64,000 nt of DNA from positions 27,252,956-27,316,955 of the forward strand of contig CM055269.1 of assembly GCA_029237695.1 (NCBI GenBank), in the 5' to 3' direction. Position numbers and translations under genes: made by a program. Below are positions 43,779-55,919 of this stretch, in pieces (position 1 is the first letter of the stretch; each line of letters starts with the position of its first letter). Origin of the DNA: Conchocele bisecta. Taxonomy: Eukaryota > Mollusca > Bivalvia > Lucinida > Thyasiridae. The notes under the pieces are model-generated. The model did not search any database. It was given only the letters and a program-made list of their open reading frames with translations, and had not been told where the DNA came from.

Positions 43779-44630
43779 GCGTGGCGGGACTTCTTAATTG
43801 AATTAGTTTACTATATTTACGAACTAGCACCGTCTGTTCGTCGACCATACGGAGCTCGGGAGACTGCTAGGAGTCCGACGGTATGCCCTCCGAAATATTT
43901 GTTATATATACACCCCATTTTTCTGCGTTATAGCGCATTTTAGAGCAAACATATCTTTACTCGCCAAGTCTTAGGGGGGGGGGGGATTTTGTGTGAATTT
44001 TGTGACACAGAATTGAGTTTTGTGGCACAAAAGTGAATTTTGTTGACAAAATCAGTATATATTTAATTTTGTTTTGTTTTTGTCAAGTTTATAGGTACAA
44101 AAATGAATTTTGTTGACAAAATTGAGCCATGTCCCACTTGGCGCCCCGTAATAAATAGTGTGTAAATTATGTGGAACCGGGATATATCTCAGTTTCATCG
44201 GTTCTACTACCTAATTTTATTTGATGTCATACAAACTCATTTACTTGCTGGCTGTCATCTTGAAAGTGCATAACAATCTATTTGTCCTGTTTTACTCCAG
44301 CTTAGGTTATTCGTATTATTTACAGCTATTTTAATGTTCTGCATTTTAGTATTTACTGTGTCATACATGGAGTAATATGTGCTAGAAATCATCCATTCAG
44401 TATGGTATAATATTTTCTATATCCAATTTGCAAATTAGTACCTACTATTGACAGTAATAATTATATTTATTTACTTAGTTTACGTAATGGTGTGTTAAGG
44501 CCTGTCAACAGCTTAGAGTAATAATTTATGTATCAGAGACGTTCATGTCGGAATACACAACATAGTAAACATGGTAATTGTCTTGGTTCCATAAATATGA
44601 AATGGACATATAGAGAGACGAACAGACATT
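42620..44630. other. No gene seen; homopolymer G run
   Basis: Unique AT-rich DNA with short ORFs only. A run of about 30 G at 43750-43779 and a shorter one near 43975 are followed by repeats of TGAATTTTGTGACACA (about 43995-44125). The 108-aa ORF at 43617-43943 crosses the G run and is not supported. Confidence 0.5.
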
Positions 44631-44659
44631 AATTATGTATCTGAATGTGTGTGGATAAC

Positions 44660-44905
44660 TATTAAGTGGCTGTGACTGGAGAAATGGGGCTCACGGGATT
44701 TGCGACCAGTGTGGCTCCTGATCAAATAACACACTCCTGTACCCTGATAACGATATAGAATGCTTGTTAGAAGCATGATAGGTGTTTCACTGATGGAATG
44801 GTGAACAGTGCAGATCCTGAACAGAATGTGCGCATACACAGGCTGATCGGGATCTACACTGGTCACAAAACCCATAATCCCCATTTCTCCAGTCACAGCC
44901 ACATA
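44660..44905. mobile_element. Non-autonomous element with inverted ends, copy 2
   Basis: Same family as 18478-18742: GTGGCTGTGACTGGAGAAAT at the left, the inverse ATTTCTCCAGTCACAGCCAC at the right, with GATGGAATGGTGAACAGTGC and GATCTACACTGGTCACAAAA between. The terminal arms here are longer and more exact than in copy 1. Confidence 0.8.
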
Positions 44906-45589
44906 CATGTATACAGGTGTTAATAGCTACACGTTCATATGAACCTTCATAAGTATCTGGCAGCGTGTAAAATAAGAAAGATTATTACATGTAAAATGGT
45001 CATTGTAAATTCAGTGGGTGGGGAATATATATATAGTTAAAACTACTTTGTTTTAACATTACATCATCTGCTGTAGACATTATGTAATCAGAATATGGGC
45101 ATTCACTATATATTACAAACACTAGTAAGTGTAATTACCACTGATACAATTAATAGACACCGAGAGAGATTTGCATAATGAGACATATAGCGTAGTTGTT
45201 ACCATCACGAAATGCGAAGCGGACGGACAGACGAACGAACACTCGGACACACTGTATTATCTGACGTGTGCACGGATAGCTATCAGCAGTGCGTAAGTAG
45301 TTGCATATGCATTTAAAAATTCATAAGTAAGTGACAGTGCATAACATAAATGAAATTCATTACATGTAAAATTCCAATTGTAAAATGTGTGGGTAGGGAA
45401 TGTTGAAAAATACTTTTAACATTGTATCATAGACTGCAGACATCAGATAATCGGCATATATGCAATTAACATGTCTAATGAACACTACTAGGTAGCATTG
45501 ACACGAAGAACATACAAAAGTACCATCATTTTATGGAGTTATTAAGGTTGGTGTTTTGCCATTGAAATTCAGTGGGTGGGGTAACAAAA

Positions 45590-46915
45590 CGTGCACAATT
45601 CTTCATCTAAATTAGCATATATTATTTAATTGAACATTATTCCTTTGTATAGTTATGAACACATGTATTCCAATTTAATTATGCTCGGTCAGTATCATAT
45701 GAGATGTCGCAAGTTAAATTTTTGGCCGGTCAGGAAAAATAAGTATTTTTTAGGAATGCTAATTTGCAATTCAAGTAAATTTAATTAATTATTCAGCTGT
45801 ATTCCGATTTAATTATGCTCGGTCGGTATGACATAAGATTTCGCAAGTTGAAGTCAGCAAAAATAATTAATTTTTAGGAATGCTAATTTGAAATTCAAGT
45901 TAATTGAATTAATTATGCTATAAATTCAGGTGTATTCAAATTTATTTATGCTCTGTCGGTATGATATGCGATATCGCTAGTTAAATCTTTTGGCGGTCTG
46001 GAAAAATAAATAATTTTTAGGAATGCTAACTTGAACTTCAAGTTAATTCAATTAATTATGCTATGCTTTCAGGTGTATACACTTTGAATTATCATCGGTC
46101 GGTATGGTATGAGATATCGCAAGTTAACTGTTTTTGCGGTCAGTACAAATAAGTAAATTTTGGGACTGCTAACTTGAAATTCAAGTTAATTCAATTAATT
46201 ATGATATAAATTCAGCTGTATTGAAATTTATTTATGCTCGGTCGGTATGATCTGCCATATCGCAAGTTAATTTTTTTGGCAGTCAGGAAAAATAAGTAAT
46301 TTTTAGGAATGCTAACTTGAACTTCAAGTTATTTCAATTAAGTATGCTATACTTTCAGGTGTATACACATTGAATTATGCTCGGTCGGTATGATATGAGA
46401 TATCGCAAGCTAAATATTTTGGCGATGAGGAAAAATAGGCAATATTTAGGAATGCTAACTTGAAATTCAAGTTAATTCAATTATTATTCAGCTGTATTCC
46501 AATTTAATTATTCTCCGTCGGTATGATATAAGATTTTGCAAGTTAAATTGTTGTAGGTTAGCAAAAATAAGTAATGTTTATGAATGGTAACTTGAACTTC
46601 AAGTTACTTCAATTAATTATGTTATAAATTCAGGTGTTTTCAAATTTAGTTATGATCAGTCGGTATGATATGAGATTTCGCAAGTTCAATGTTTTGGCCG
46701 TCAGCAAAAGTAAGTAATTTTTAGGAATGCTAACTTGAAATTCAAGTTCATTCAATTAATTATTTAGCTGTATTCAAATTGAATTATGCTCGGTCGGTAT
46801 GATATGAGATATCGCAAGTTAAAAGTTTTTGGCGGTCCGCAAATATAAGAAATATTTACGAATGCTAACTTGAAATTCAAGTTAATTCAATTAATTATTC
46901 GGATTATTATATTAC
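45590..46915. repeat. AT-rich satellite, unit about 150 bp, about nine copies
   Basis: GCTCGGTCGGTATGATATGA, GATATCGCAAGTTAA, AAAAATAAGTAATTTTTAGG, AATGCTAACTTGAAATTCAA and AGTTAATTCAATTAATTATG recur in order about nine times. Each unit includes the short palindrome TTGAAATTCAA. No gene. A degenerate precursor unit may begin near 45540. Confidence 0.85.
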
Positions 46916-47204
46916 ATTTCACATCAGAGACATAAGTAATATGTGTTTCTGGGCACATTTAAAGTAAGAGTCACATACCACATTACACACATAACGGGTG
47001 CGGCCGTGCGGCCATAGCCGCAGCACTTTTCAAACAATTTCTTTTTTAAGAAAAGAAAATTATTCGCATCTCTGTATGCAAAACTAGCTAACTATATATA
47101 TAATATCCAATCTAACAAATGATACGAATGTTGATTAGCCTAGTAGGCATAGTGAAAAATAAATGTATGTGACAATGGTTTATTTTGGGCGAAACCACCA
47201 TGGT

Positions 47205-47310
47205 AAGCTACATATTGCTTATGGGTTTTGCGAACAGTAGAGATCCAGATCAGCCTGTGTATCCGCAATCTAATCAGGTGCTACACTGTTCGCCATTCCA
47301 TCAACGACGA
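47205..47310. repeat. Partial copy of the GATCAGCCTGTG repeat family
   Basis: TGCTTATGGGTTTTGCGAAC, GAGATCCAGATCAGCCTGTG and CTGTTCGCCATTCCATCA match the middle of the elements at 18478 and 44660 in rearranged form. The small ORF at 47185-47373 derives from it. Confidence 0.6.
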
Positions 47311-47766
47311 TATTTGACAATAGATGCATCCACTGTAACCACTCAATTGGAAAAATGTACAGCTGTTACTTAAACTATCCTAAAACTCGAGAAATTGGTA
47401 ACTCGCCTCGCCTTCTGCTACATGTTCACCATCATCGGGATCCATCAAGCCATTTGTCTCCTCATATTTAAATCTTGTAATCACACAATGAGTTAAACCG
47501 ATTTGGCATTTCACGAAAAGTGGTCAGTCGACCAAGACTTTTACTTTGGGTCACAACGTCTGACGACGTCACTTTTAGACGTCCATGTCTGGCCTAGCAT
47601 TTCGCGCCATCATGTCCATTGTCTATCCGATTGTATCGTTCGTATATTGTCATCCCGATGATGGACTTTCTCTCGTGTTTTGTGATAAAATACAAACTTT
47701 AATATAATCTCTTGGTTTTTCCGGCATATTGTCTTACACAGAGCTGGCAGTAATTACACTACGTTA

Positions 47767-48060
47767 AAATATGTCGTCGCATACGAAATGGTAAATAATG
47801 TCGCTATTATTCCCCAAATTTATTTCAGACGGCAGCAAACAAAGGGAAACGCCAAGACTTCTCACTCTGCGTTATTTGAAAATTATTCCTACGAAATTAC
47901 ATTACTTTCGCCGCAATCAAAAACATGATGTTACATTAGCAACTGCAACACGAGCCATAAATATTATTTTCATACTTTGTCTTGGCCTAATGCGATACAC
48001 TTGGCCAGGGTACGAGATATCCAAATTTGGTTGACATGCGATAAAATATGACAAATTTAT
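47767..48060. repeat. Dispersed repeat, copy 1 of a pair
   Basis: About 290 bp from AAAATATGTCGTCGCATACG to GGTTGACATGCGATAAAATA matches 51852-52110 in the same orientation with a deletion in the second copy. The 78-aa ORF at 47798-48034 is open only in this copy and is not supported. Confidence 0.75.
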
Positions 48061-48454
48061 AGGACTTGTCAGGTTATTTTATCAAAACCGAAGGGCCCGA
48101 TAGCGCTAGGGGGGTCCGGGGGTATGCCCCCGGAAATGTTTAAAATCCAAGTGGTGTGAAACGCCATTTCCTGCATTCTCAGCAAAGTTCTCAGCAAAGT
48201 TCCCAGTACTCATGATTACACAAATATATTAGAATAAAAAATCCAAAATTTACAGAATTATTGGGCCCAACAAAATTATTGGGGGGGGGGGGGGCTAGGC
48301 CCCCCTGCCCCCCGCTTCCGCCGCCTCTGGATGATGTCTCCGATATAAAGAACAGTGTGTGCATACTGAGTGGGCATGTACCTTTAGCAACATCTGCATT
48401 ACAATACAAATACAAAGCCTCGTCTATTATGAAATCAATAAACTAATGATAACT

Positions 48455-48560
48455 ATATATGGGCCGCGCCATACGAAAACCGGGCTTAATGACAACGTCA
48501 TGAAAAGCGGTAAACGACGTTGGAAAAACGACGTTTCAAATTGTCTAGCGTCGCCGTAAA
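48455..48560. repeat. Dispersed repeat end, TATGGGCCGCGCCATACGAA
   Basis: The start TATATGGGCCGCGCC plus AACCGGGCTTAATGACAACG occurs here and near 25553 in plus orientation, and as the inverse near 52330 and 52745. It reads as the terminus of a transposable element family. Confidence 0.6.
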
Positions 48561-49660
48561 AGTTCACAGTTTGCCCTCCCATTTACGTTTACTGGTGTTA
48601 GTTAACATTAAGTGTGAATACATGTTTGACGTTATGGCCATGGTGTCGTGACAAAATATTATAGCAAGGATACTTGCACGAGTTCCTCGCAGCATCAATG
48701 ACTTAGAAATGCTTCAGGCGCTCTACATTGTCGCCTAACTGTCGTTCTTTGACATTTTTACTATTTTTCGTCGGTTGTCCTTATGAATTCAAAATGGTGA
48801 ACATATCATTTAACTGGCTACATATCAGCGAAGTCTTCGCTTACACTGCACTTTGATTCCTAAATAATCTTAAATATGAACAACCTAGTGTATGCCAACG
48901 ATATTGTCAAGGTCATTACCAAGGTCAGGAATGATCGAGACAAATTGTCTCCCCCAATTATCATATGAACCAAGTATACTTCAATTGTTATGACGTTATG
49001 GCCAATATAGCTTGATCTGACGAACGAAAAGTGGTAACAATGCAGTTGAAGTGTAAGGGATAGGCCAGAGTAGATAAGTACACGTAGTCACTTAATCACT
49101 TATAATGTACACTATATTACATGGGGAACACAAAGGAATACATGATACATTGATATGCGAACATCACTGTACTGTGCATGATACTATTCAATTACTACAA
49201 GGTTGTAAGCCAATCGACTGTTATACTTTAACGCAACTTAAAAGCTATAGACGAATAAACTCGGTATGTGGTATCTCAATGGTCCCGTAGTGGACAATAG
49301 TATGAATGCACAAGTACTTTGATGATCGCTAATCAAAGTGAAATAACATACAAGTATAACATGGCATAACGAACATTGGAGGACAAAATGACAATCATCT
49401 GAGCTACCCCAGTGCTGGCGTATCTCAATAGATAGTGTAACCTCTGAGTATCAAGGTCCCAAGGTCTGCCTCACCCGCAATATGAGGTCTAGTCAACAAT
49501 ATGGCTATAATCCAACTTCAAGTGGATTAATCCATAAACAATATATGTAGTCTTACTACAATCCTTTAGCCATGATATGCCATGATAGGAGTATTACCAT
49601 ACACTATCAAAGTATACATATGTATTGCCTATGCAATATATTTCCAAAGTATGAATGTCA
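48560..49660. other. No gene seen
   Basis: Short ORFs only, the longest 61 aa at 49105-49290, with no recognisable features. Confidence 0.45.
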
Positions 49661-49669
49661 AAGTCAAAG

Positions 49670-49905
49670 CCGGATGTGGTTACATCACATGATAGTCAAT
49701 AACGATAATGTTCCGGAAGCTGGTTCCCGGAAGTAAAGTTCCACAGGTAGTATTATCTCCGGAAATGGTGGACCAGATGTAAAGTTCCTATGGTATCACT
49801 CGACTGTAGCAACCGGATGTGGTAGACCGGATGTAAAGTATCCATGGTGAATCAATGGGTTGTAATACCGGAAGTGGTAGACCGGATGTAAAGTTCCGAT
49901 ATAAT
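49670..49905. repeat. Tandem repeat, unit about 60-65 bp, four copies
   Basis: CCGGATGTGGTAGACCGGAT, GTAAAGTTCC and related words recur near 49680, 49735, 49805 and 49870. No gene. Confidence 0.7.
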
Positions 49906-49909
49906 ACAA

Positions 49910-51470
49910 AATGGCGATTATCACGTTGGCTAAGACGCCGGGAAAAGTTTCACTTAGGTGACATTCAACTCGGTGGTAGTATAATGATATGATATGTGTG
50001 TATGGCGTTTCACTTCACTAATCTATGGCTGTGACTGTCTGCTGTACGCGAGGTAGCTATCACACACTGCTCTATACAGGCCTGTACCCGGAGCTGCTAC
50101 ACACACTGCGCCAGACAGACGTACGGACACTCGGACGACCCGATACTCTGCACTGACTGGGGTCTGCCCTCAAACGAGTGGACCAAAACGTCCAATGTGG
50201 CTCGCTGGAGCGTTCTCAAGAGGCTACAAAAATGAAATGAATCTCCAATTACTGGACGAATACGCACAGACAGACAGACAGGATGCACAACAGACTAAAA
50301 CGGGAATCGAACAACGGCAAAACACAGCTGAAATAAAATGTTCTAGGTACATACCAAAATCCTCCGTGTCACTGGTGAATACAGTACTAGTCTTCTGTAA
50401 CCAGAAAATATGTGTCCCGCCAACACATAGCGAGACATCGCTTATATACGCACCAGTGAAACCATGCACGGAATAATGAATATGCCTACCCCTCGTACGA
50501 CATCTCACATAAATACTACAAAACCATGGCTTTTGCCATGTCACCCGTGGGTTATATTTGGGCATAAATATATGTTCCCACGCCTTAAATTCAACCAAAC
50601 CAGTGTACAGCCCTCGTGGAATAAATACCATACAACATGGTATACCCCACACTACCATAAATAAAACTGCACACTATAGACCCAGATCTCATAATCCGAA
50701 ATCTACTCGACTGGTCTCGACAATGCGAAGGTCGCTTCTTGGCCCCGCCAAACCCCTCCATAACGGTCCTACGGCTATACACTCAAATGAGAGTGTAGCA
50801 CATACTAAACTCAAATATCGTGGTCATTTACGGAAATATCACGACACAAAACATCACCATTATGGGATCTGATATATCCGTGTTGGCCAATACCAGGCTA
50901 TGATGAAACACTAACCCGTAGCATACATAACAGGGCAGACCATGGTATGGTCTGCGCTGTATACTGGCTTCACCTACAGAAGGTCCCTTATATGGTGAAA
51001 CACTGACACGCGGACAAACTCGGCTGGCACGGACAGTGGACATCCGTAATACTAAAAGGTATCTTTTCCCTAGCGAACCAGCACACGCAGTCAACGAGTT
51101 CTCTACCACACACATGCATAGTCTGTGGCAAATATGGCGTGACATCAGTAAAACATTGCTCATAAAATAGACGTATATTAAAATCCGCAAAAATGACACG
51201 CATAAACGTATTTCCACCAATACAACATAAGCCCCCTTATTACATGCACATTGCACATGGCAAATGTACATGCCAAACCACAGGTGTGCAAAAACCACAG
51301 GTGTGTGAAACCACAGGTATGTGGAATCACAGGGATGTGAAATCAATAATACGCACAACAATACAACACAGTACCACACATCACAAATATACAATTATAC
51401 GGATTCCAGAATGTACAAGAATGCACATGTCACGCGACAGATATTACCATCTATTATCTTGGTAAATTGA
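49910..51470. other. No supported gene; several unexplained ORFs
   Basis: Less AT-rich than its surroundings, with minus-strand ORFs of 144 aa (50224-50658) and 188 aa (50828-51394). They are Cys- and Val-rich, overlap ORFs in other frames and show no domain I can name. They could be exons of a degenerate gene or chance ORFs. A microrepeat of ACCACAGGTGTGTGAAACCA words lies at 51280-51335. Confidence 0.35.
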
Positions 51471-51851
51471 GACTTTTGAAGAATTCTATCCAGTACTTAG
51501 CGAATGATATGCCATTTAATGCCACTCATTTTATCATAAAAAATGTAAATGGCGATAGACACGCAGCTATATAATGACATAAATATCCGGGGTTTGTATT
51601 GAAGTTAAAATAAATGCATCAACATATTAATTGGAAATGTGATGTTCATAAACTTGCTTTTGTAGTCGAAAGTGCTTGTGTAGTATCAAATCATCAGTGT
51701 ATCACTTGACTACATAATAATGTATATCAGGCGATGGTAATGCGATCCTTAAGAAAGACACACGGCGACAATTATAAGGTATCACGCTACCAAATCTGCC
51801 CGGTATCGTGTTCTGTCACAAAGTTAATGTCATAAGCGGCCTACTGCCTAC

Positions 51852-52110
51852 TTTAAAATATGTCGTCACATACGAAATGTTAAATGATGTCGCTATTATT
51901 CAGGGAAACGCCTCACTCTGCCTTATTTGAAAATTATTCATACGAAATTACGTTACTTGGGCCGCAATCCAAAACATGACGTTACATTAGTAACTGCAAC
52001 ACGAGCCATAAACATTATTTTTATACTTTGTCTTGGCCTAATGGGAGGCACTTGGCCAGGCTACGAGATATCCAAATTTGGTTGACATGCGATAAAAGAT
52101 GACAAATCTA
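51852..52110. repeat. Dispersed repeat, copy 2 of a pair
   Basis: Counterpart of 47767-48060, with about 40 bp deleted after GCTATTATTC. Substitutions disrupt the ORF seen in copy 1. Confidence 0.75.
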
Positions 52111-52144
52111 TAAGACTTGTCCGGATCAACACCCCTTGTATACG

Positions 52145-52372
52145 CCGTTGATAAAAACGTCGTAATTTCGATGTCATTGATCTAAAACGTCATACAAGTT
52201 TTTACCACGCGTCATAAAACTACTTCTAAAATGAAATATAATTGGGATACATTGATAATTTTGGCGGCATATGGCTTTTAAAAGAAATACAATTCAGAAA
52301 ACGCGAAAAATTAAAAACTGAAAATGTTGTCATTAAGCCCGGTTTTCGCACGGCGCGGCTCATATATTTTTG
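52145..52372. repeat. Repeat unit ending TTGTCATTAAGCCCGGTTTT, copy 1
   Basis: AACGTCGTAATTTCGATGTC, GATACATTGATAATTTT and ATTAAGCCCGGTTTTCGCAC occur in the same order at 52560-52785. The end is the inverse of the 48455 repeat, so the two orientations flank about 3.9 kb. Confidence 0.7.
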
Positions 52373-52559
52373 GCGTTCGTAGTTGTGCAAAAAGTACACA
52401 CAAGATAATGTTGACTTTGCCCAAGGTTACGTGTCGTTTGTCAATTATTCACTAATAGTATAAAATTATACATACACTACTTAAAATCAACCTACATGGC
52501 AGGCCTATTCGTTTACTACTCCATTATGCTTAAACGTTCTTATTGACGTTGAAGTCGCC

Positions 52560-52785
52560 CGTTAATGTTAACGTCGTAATTGCGACGTCATTGAGCTAAA
52601 ACGTCGTTTGCGCTTCTACCACGTGTTACAAAAATACATGTAACATGAAAAATAATTGAGATACATTGATATTTTTTGTGGTATATGACTTTTAAAAGAT
52701 GCGCTATTCAGAATATGCAAAAAAGTGAAAAATGAAATGTTTGTCATTAAGCCCGGTTTTCGCATGACGCGGCCCATATAAAGAG
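52560..52785. repeat. Repeat unit ending TTGTCATTAAGCCCGGTTTT, copy 2
   Basis: Second copy of the 52145-52372 unit in the same orientation, with AACGTCGTAATTGCGACGTC and GATACATTGATATTTTTTGT. It is followed by sequence with no gene up to the next satellite. Confidence 0.7.
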
Positions 52786-52959
52786 TGGGAATCCTTGAAT
52801 AAGTAGTAGTTACTGCCCTAATTGAGGTGTTCATGTGTTTGAACAACCTACTTGTGCCCATGGAACACCGAGCCGCGAAGCGGCGATGTGTTTCATAGGC
52901 ACATGTAGGTTGTTTAATATGACGGGGGATTACAGTCAATAACGCCAGGGTAGCTCGCG

Positions 52960-53770
52960 AGTGAAAATACAGCACGCGAGATCTTAAATAGCTCGTGTGC
53001 TTCTTTTATCTCGCGTGGTAAAAGTAGCTCACGTGCTACTAATGACAAGCTCGTGTGGTACATTACCCACGCGAGCTTGTAATTTGTAACACGCGTGGTA
53101 AATGTTGCTCGCGTGCTAATGACGGGGCAAGACAGTCAATACAAAACGTTTTACTGTAGCTAGCGTGGGTCTTATACCTCGCGTGCGAAAGTAATCACGC
53201 GTGCTGTTGTTTAGGCTCGCGTGCTGAAGAATGGCTCGTGTGCATATCGTAGCTCGCGTCCCACAATGACCAAGTGAGCTATTTTAAGGGCTCGTGTGCT
53301 ATAATGGCTCGCGTGGGTCTTGTACCTCGCGTGCTAAAGTAACCACGCGTGCTGTTGTTTAGGCTCGCATGCTGAAGAATGCCTCGTGTGTATATTGCAA
53401 TTCTCGTCCTACAATGACCACGCGAACTCTTTTAAGGGCTCGTGTCCTATAATGGCTCGCGTGGGTCTTGTGCCTCGCGTGCTAAAGTAACCACACGTGC
53501 TGTTGTTTAGGCTCGCATGCTGAAGAATGCCTCGTGTGTATATTGCAACTCTCGTCCTACAATGACCACGCGAGCTCTTTTAAGGGCTCGTGTCCTATAA
53601 TGGCTCGCGTGGGTCTTTTGCCTCGCGTGCTAAAGTAACCACGCGTGCTGTTGTTTAGGCTCGCGTGCTGACGAATCGCTCGTGTGCATATCGTAGCTCG
53701 CGTCCTACAATGACCACGCGAGCTATTTTAAGGGCTCGTGTGGTTACAATTCAGCTTGTGTGATAGTAAC
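52960..53770. repeat. Satellite rich in CTCGCGTG, unit about 148 bp, about four copies
   Basis: From about 53160 the phrases GGCTCGCGTGGGTCTTGTAC, AACCACGCGTGCTGTTGTTT, AGGCTCGCGTGCTGAAGAAT and TACAATGACCACGCGAGCT recur every 148 bp or so. Shorter related words start near 52965. CpG is unusually dense for this window. No gene. Confidence 0.85.
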
Positions 53771-53779
53771 AACCAATCA

Positions 53780-54880
53780 CATCGTCTGTTACAAATATAT
53801 CCGGACCGCCATTTAAACCTGTCCGAAAAACAACAACAACAGCAGCATGGTCAGAGTCCGCTTCCATTTTGTTGTTGTTGTTGTATGTCTGAGATTCAGC
53901 CGCTGACTTAATAGTTGTTCGCTTTGTTGATTAGGGCCATGCAGAAAGTATGTTACGGTACTATTTGGCATGTAAGCCCAAATATTTATGGTGATTTCGT
54001 ATAAAAATAAAAGCTGACCGACCCTACCTAGTAAATCCGGGACCGTTGCAGAGGGTGGTAGGTGAGGTCCCCCAAGAAAACTTTGAAACATACAACACTG
54101 TAGATGCGATTTATCGGTACATTTACCAGTTTTCAACTGATTTTTCGCGGCACCCGGAATTTGCTGGCGTACGGAATACTAAACACTACGAGTACAATAT
54201 TCGCGTACAGCGTACTGTAGCTCAGCGTACGGAATACCCTCTAATTAGGACGGAATCTGGCGTACGCAAAGGGCAATATACCCCTCACGAATGCTGCTTG
54301 GGAACTACCCCAATAATTTGGTATTTTACTGTGTTTCTAGTGGTAAGTCATGACATTGTGTATACAATGTGTGGCAGGTGAAAGTTATTATATGGGAATA
54401 GATATTACAAAAACCTGCGTATTTGTTATGTATATTCCCATCCAGTCTATAACCAGTGTCATCTGCCGTAAATAGTGTAAAACGTAATACTTTTATGTAG
54501 CATACTGAACTGTTCTATTTCAGTACATATTGGCTGCACTATTGTTCTCCTATCACGTGACTAACACTGGAATGCATGTTGTATGCGCACGCAACACGGC
54601 GCACTTTTTCATTCGACGCCATTATCTTCACATCGCCATTGTACATGTAAAATATATTTAAATAATTGTCTGGTAAATATTGTATTTGCAGTTCTGCCCA
54701 TCCCACTGTGACTAGTGACATCGCTCCAGATAGAGAACATTCACAAACACTTTACCGGCCTTTTTGGGGAGGTTTCCCAGAGTAAGGGGGAATAAGAGCC
54801 AAACCGGCCACAAATGATTGGATAAATTAAAGTACCACGCTTATGCACCTATAAATGTCGTCACCGCCCTGTGGGTGTGG
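53780..54880. other. No gene seen
   Basis: ORFs of about 110 aa on both strands (53813-54136 minus, 54046-54381 plus) overlap each other and have no features I recognise. AACAACAACAACAG words near 53830 are mirrored by TTGTTGTTGTTG near 53870. Confidence 0.4.
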
Positions 54881-54885
54881 GTGGG

Positions 54886-55075
54886 GGCTAGCCGGCACGG
54901 CACCCACGTGCAATTAGACAACAACATATTCCAGAGACCCGGGAACAGCCAATTACGCCCTATGGTGGGGCAATTAGACGTCCACCAAAATCGCAGATAC
55001 AGGCTTCTATGGGAAAAAGTCCGTACGACCACCGGGAATTAGACACAAATTTAATCCCGACAGTCGTGAATTATT
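54886..55075. repeat. Dispersed repeat, copy A (AATTAGACA family)
   Basis: GCAATTAGACAACAACATAT, GGGGCAATTAGACGTCCACC, GGGAATTAGACACAAATTTA and CCCGACAGTCGTGAAT match 55685-55862 in order. Two short ORFs inside (54818-55042 plus, 54841-55032 minus) are repeat-derived. Confidence 0.65.
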
Positions 55076-55367
55076 TTAACATTTGTAGAATTTCTCGGGG
55101 GTTGCTCGCCACCCCTCCGGGCGGGGAAAACATTGATCGGTGCATTATTTTCCGTAAACTTAATAGCATCTGATGTTGGCTTATACATGTAGTAATAAAC
55201 TGATTGCCATGGAAACAGTCTAAAATTAAGGCAAATGGCACCCCATTGAATAATATTCTAGTTCCTGTGCAGCTTTATATATTTCTTTGTATTCATTTAA
55301 TAACATAACGTCAACATTGTAATTATAGTTGCCCAGACACTTACTTATACTACTATTATAACTTTCT

Positions 55368-55538
55368 GGGCCCGGTTGTTCAAAACATTCGTTAGCTTAA
55401 CGGACTGTTAAATCCTTAACTGAATGGTTAAAATCTCTGTTTTAACAGAGATTTTAACCATTCAGTTAAGGATTTAACAGTCCGTTAAGGATTTAACAGT
55501 CCGTTAAGCTAACTGGTGTTTTGAAAAACCGGACCCTG
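55368..55538. mobile_element. Foldback MITE with near-perfect arms
   Basis: GGGCCCGGTTGTTCAAAACA and TTAGCTTAACGGACTGTTAA at the left are mirrored at the right by TTAACAGTCCGTTAAGCTAA and TTTTGAAAAACCGGACCC. The centre AAATCTCTGTTTTAACAGAG is itself palindromic. The right arm contains one extra 19-20-bp repeat of GGATTTAACAGTCCGTTAA. No ORF. Confidence 0.85.
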
Positions 55539-55639
55539 ATTTCCTAACATTATATGAATATTATAATTCTAGTCTACGCATATATGGGCTTGTATTATGA
55601 AAGGTGAGTGACTTATGCACCTAGTCATGTATTCCCCGC

Positions 55640-55683
55640 CCGGGGGGGGGGGGGGGGGGGGGTGGGGGGGGGGGGGGGGGGGG
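55640..55683. repeat. Poly-G run
   Basis: About 40 G interrupted by a single T. A complementary C run lies near 55895-55910. Both fall at the edges of the AATTAGACA repeat copy and can be prone to read or assembly error. Confidence 0.8.
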
Positions 55684-55684
55684 A

Positions 55685-55862
55685 GCATCCGCGGTGAATT
55701 AGACAGCAACATCTTCCCGACACCCGATAATTAGACAACCCATTATGCCCAAGGGTGTGGGAATTAGACATCCAACAAAATTGCATATAATTTTTATATA
55801 GGAAAATGACAGTCCCCACCCTCGGGAAGTAGACACAGATTTAATCCCCACAGTCGGGAATG
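55685..55862. repeat. Dispersed repeat, copy B (AATTAGACA family)
   Basis: Second copy of the 54886-55075 repeat: GAATTAGACAGCAACATCTT, GTGGGAATTAGACATCCAAC, GACACAGATTTAATCCCCAC and AGTCGGGAAT. It is diverged by perhaps a fifth to a quarter from copy A by eye. Confidence 0.65.
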
Positions 55863-55919
55863 TCTATTTCCCAGTGGTCTCCGCGGCCACACCCACCCCC
55901 CCCCCCCCCGCCCTTGCTT

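Noticed and set aside
50224..51394. Cys-rich ORFs of 144 and 188 aa
   Set aside because: No domain, no signal peptide I trust, and competing ORFs in other frames; left as unexplained.
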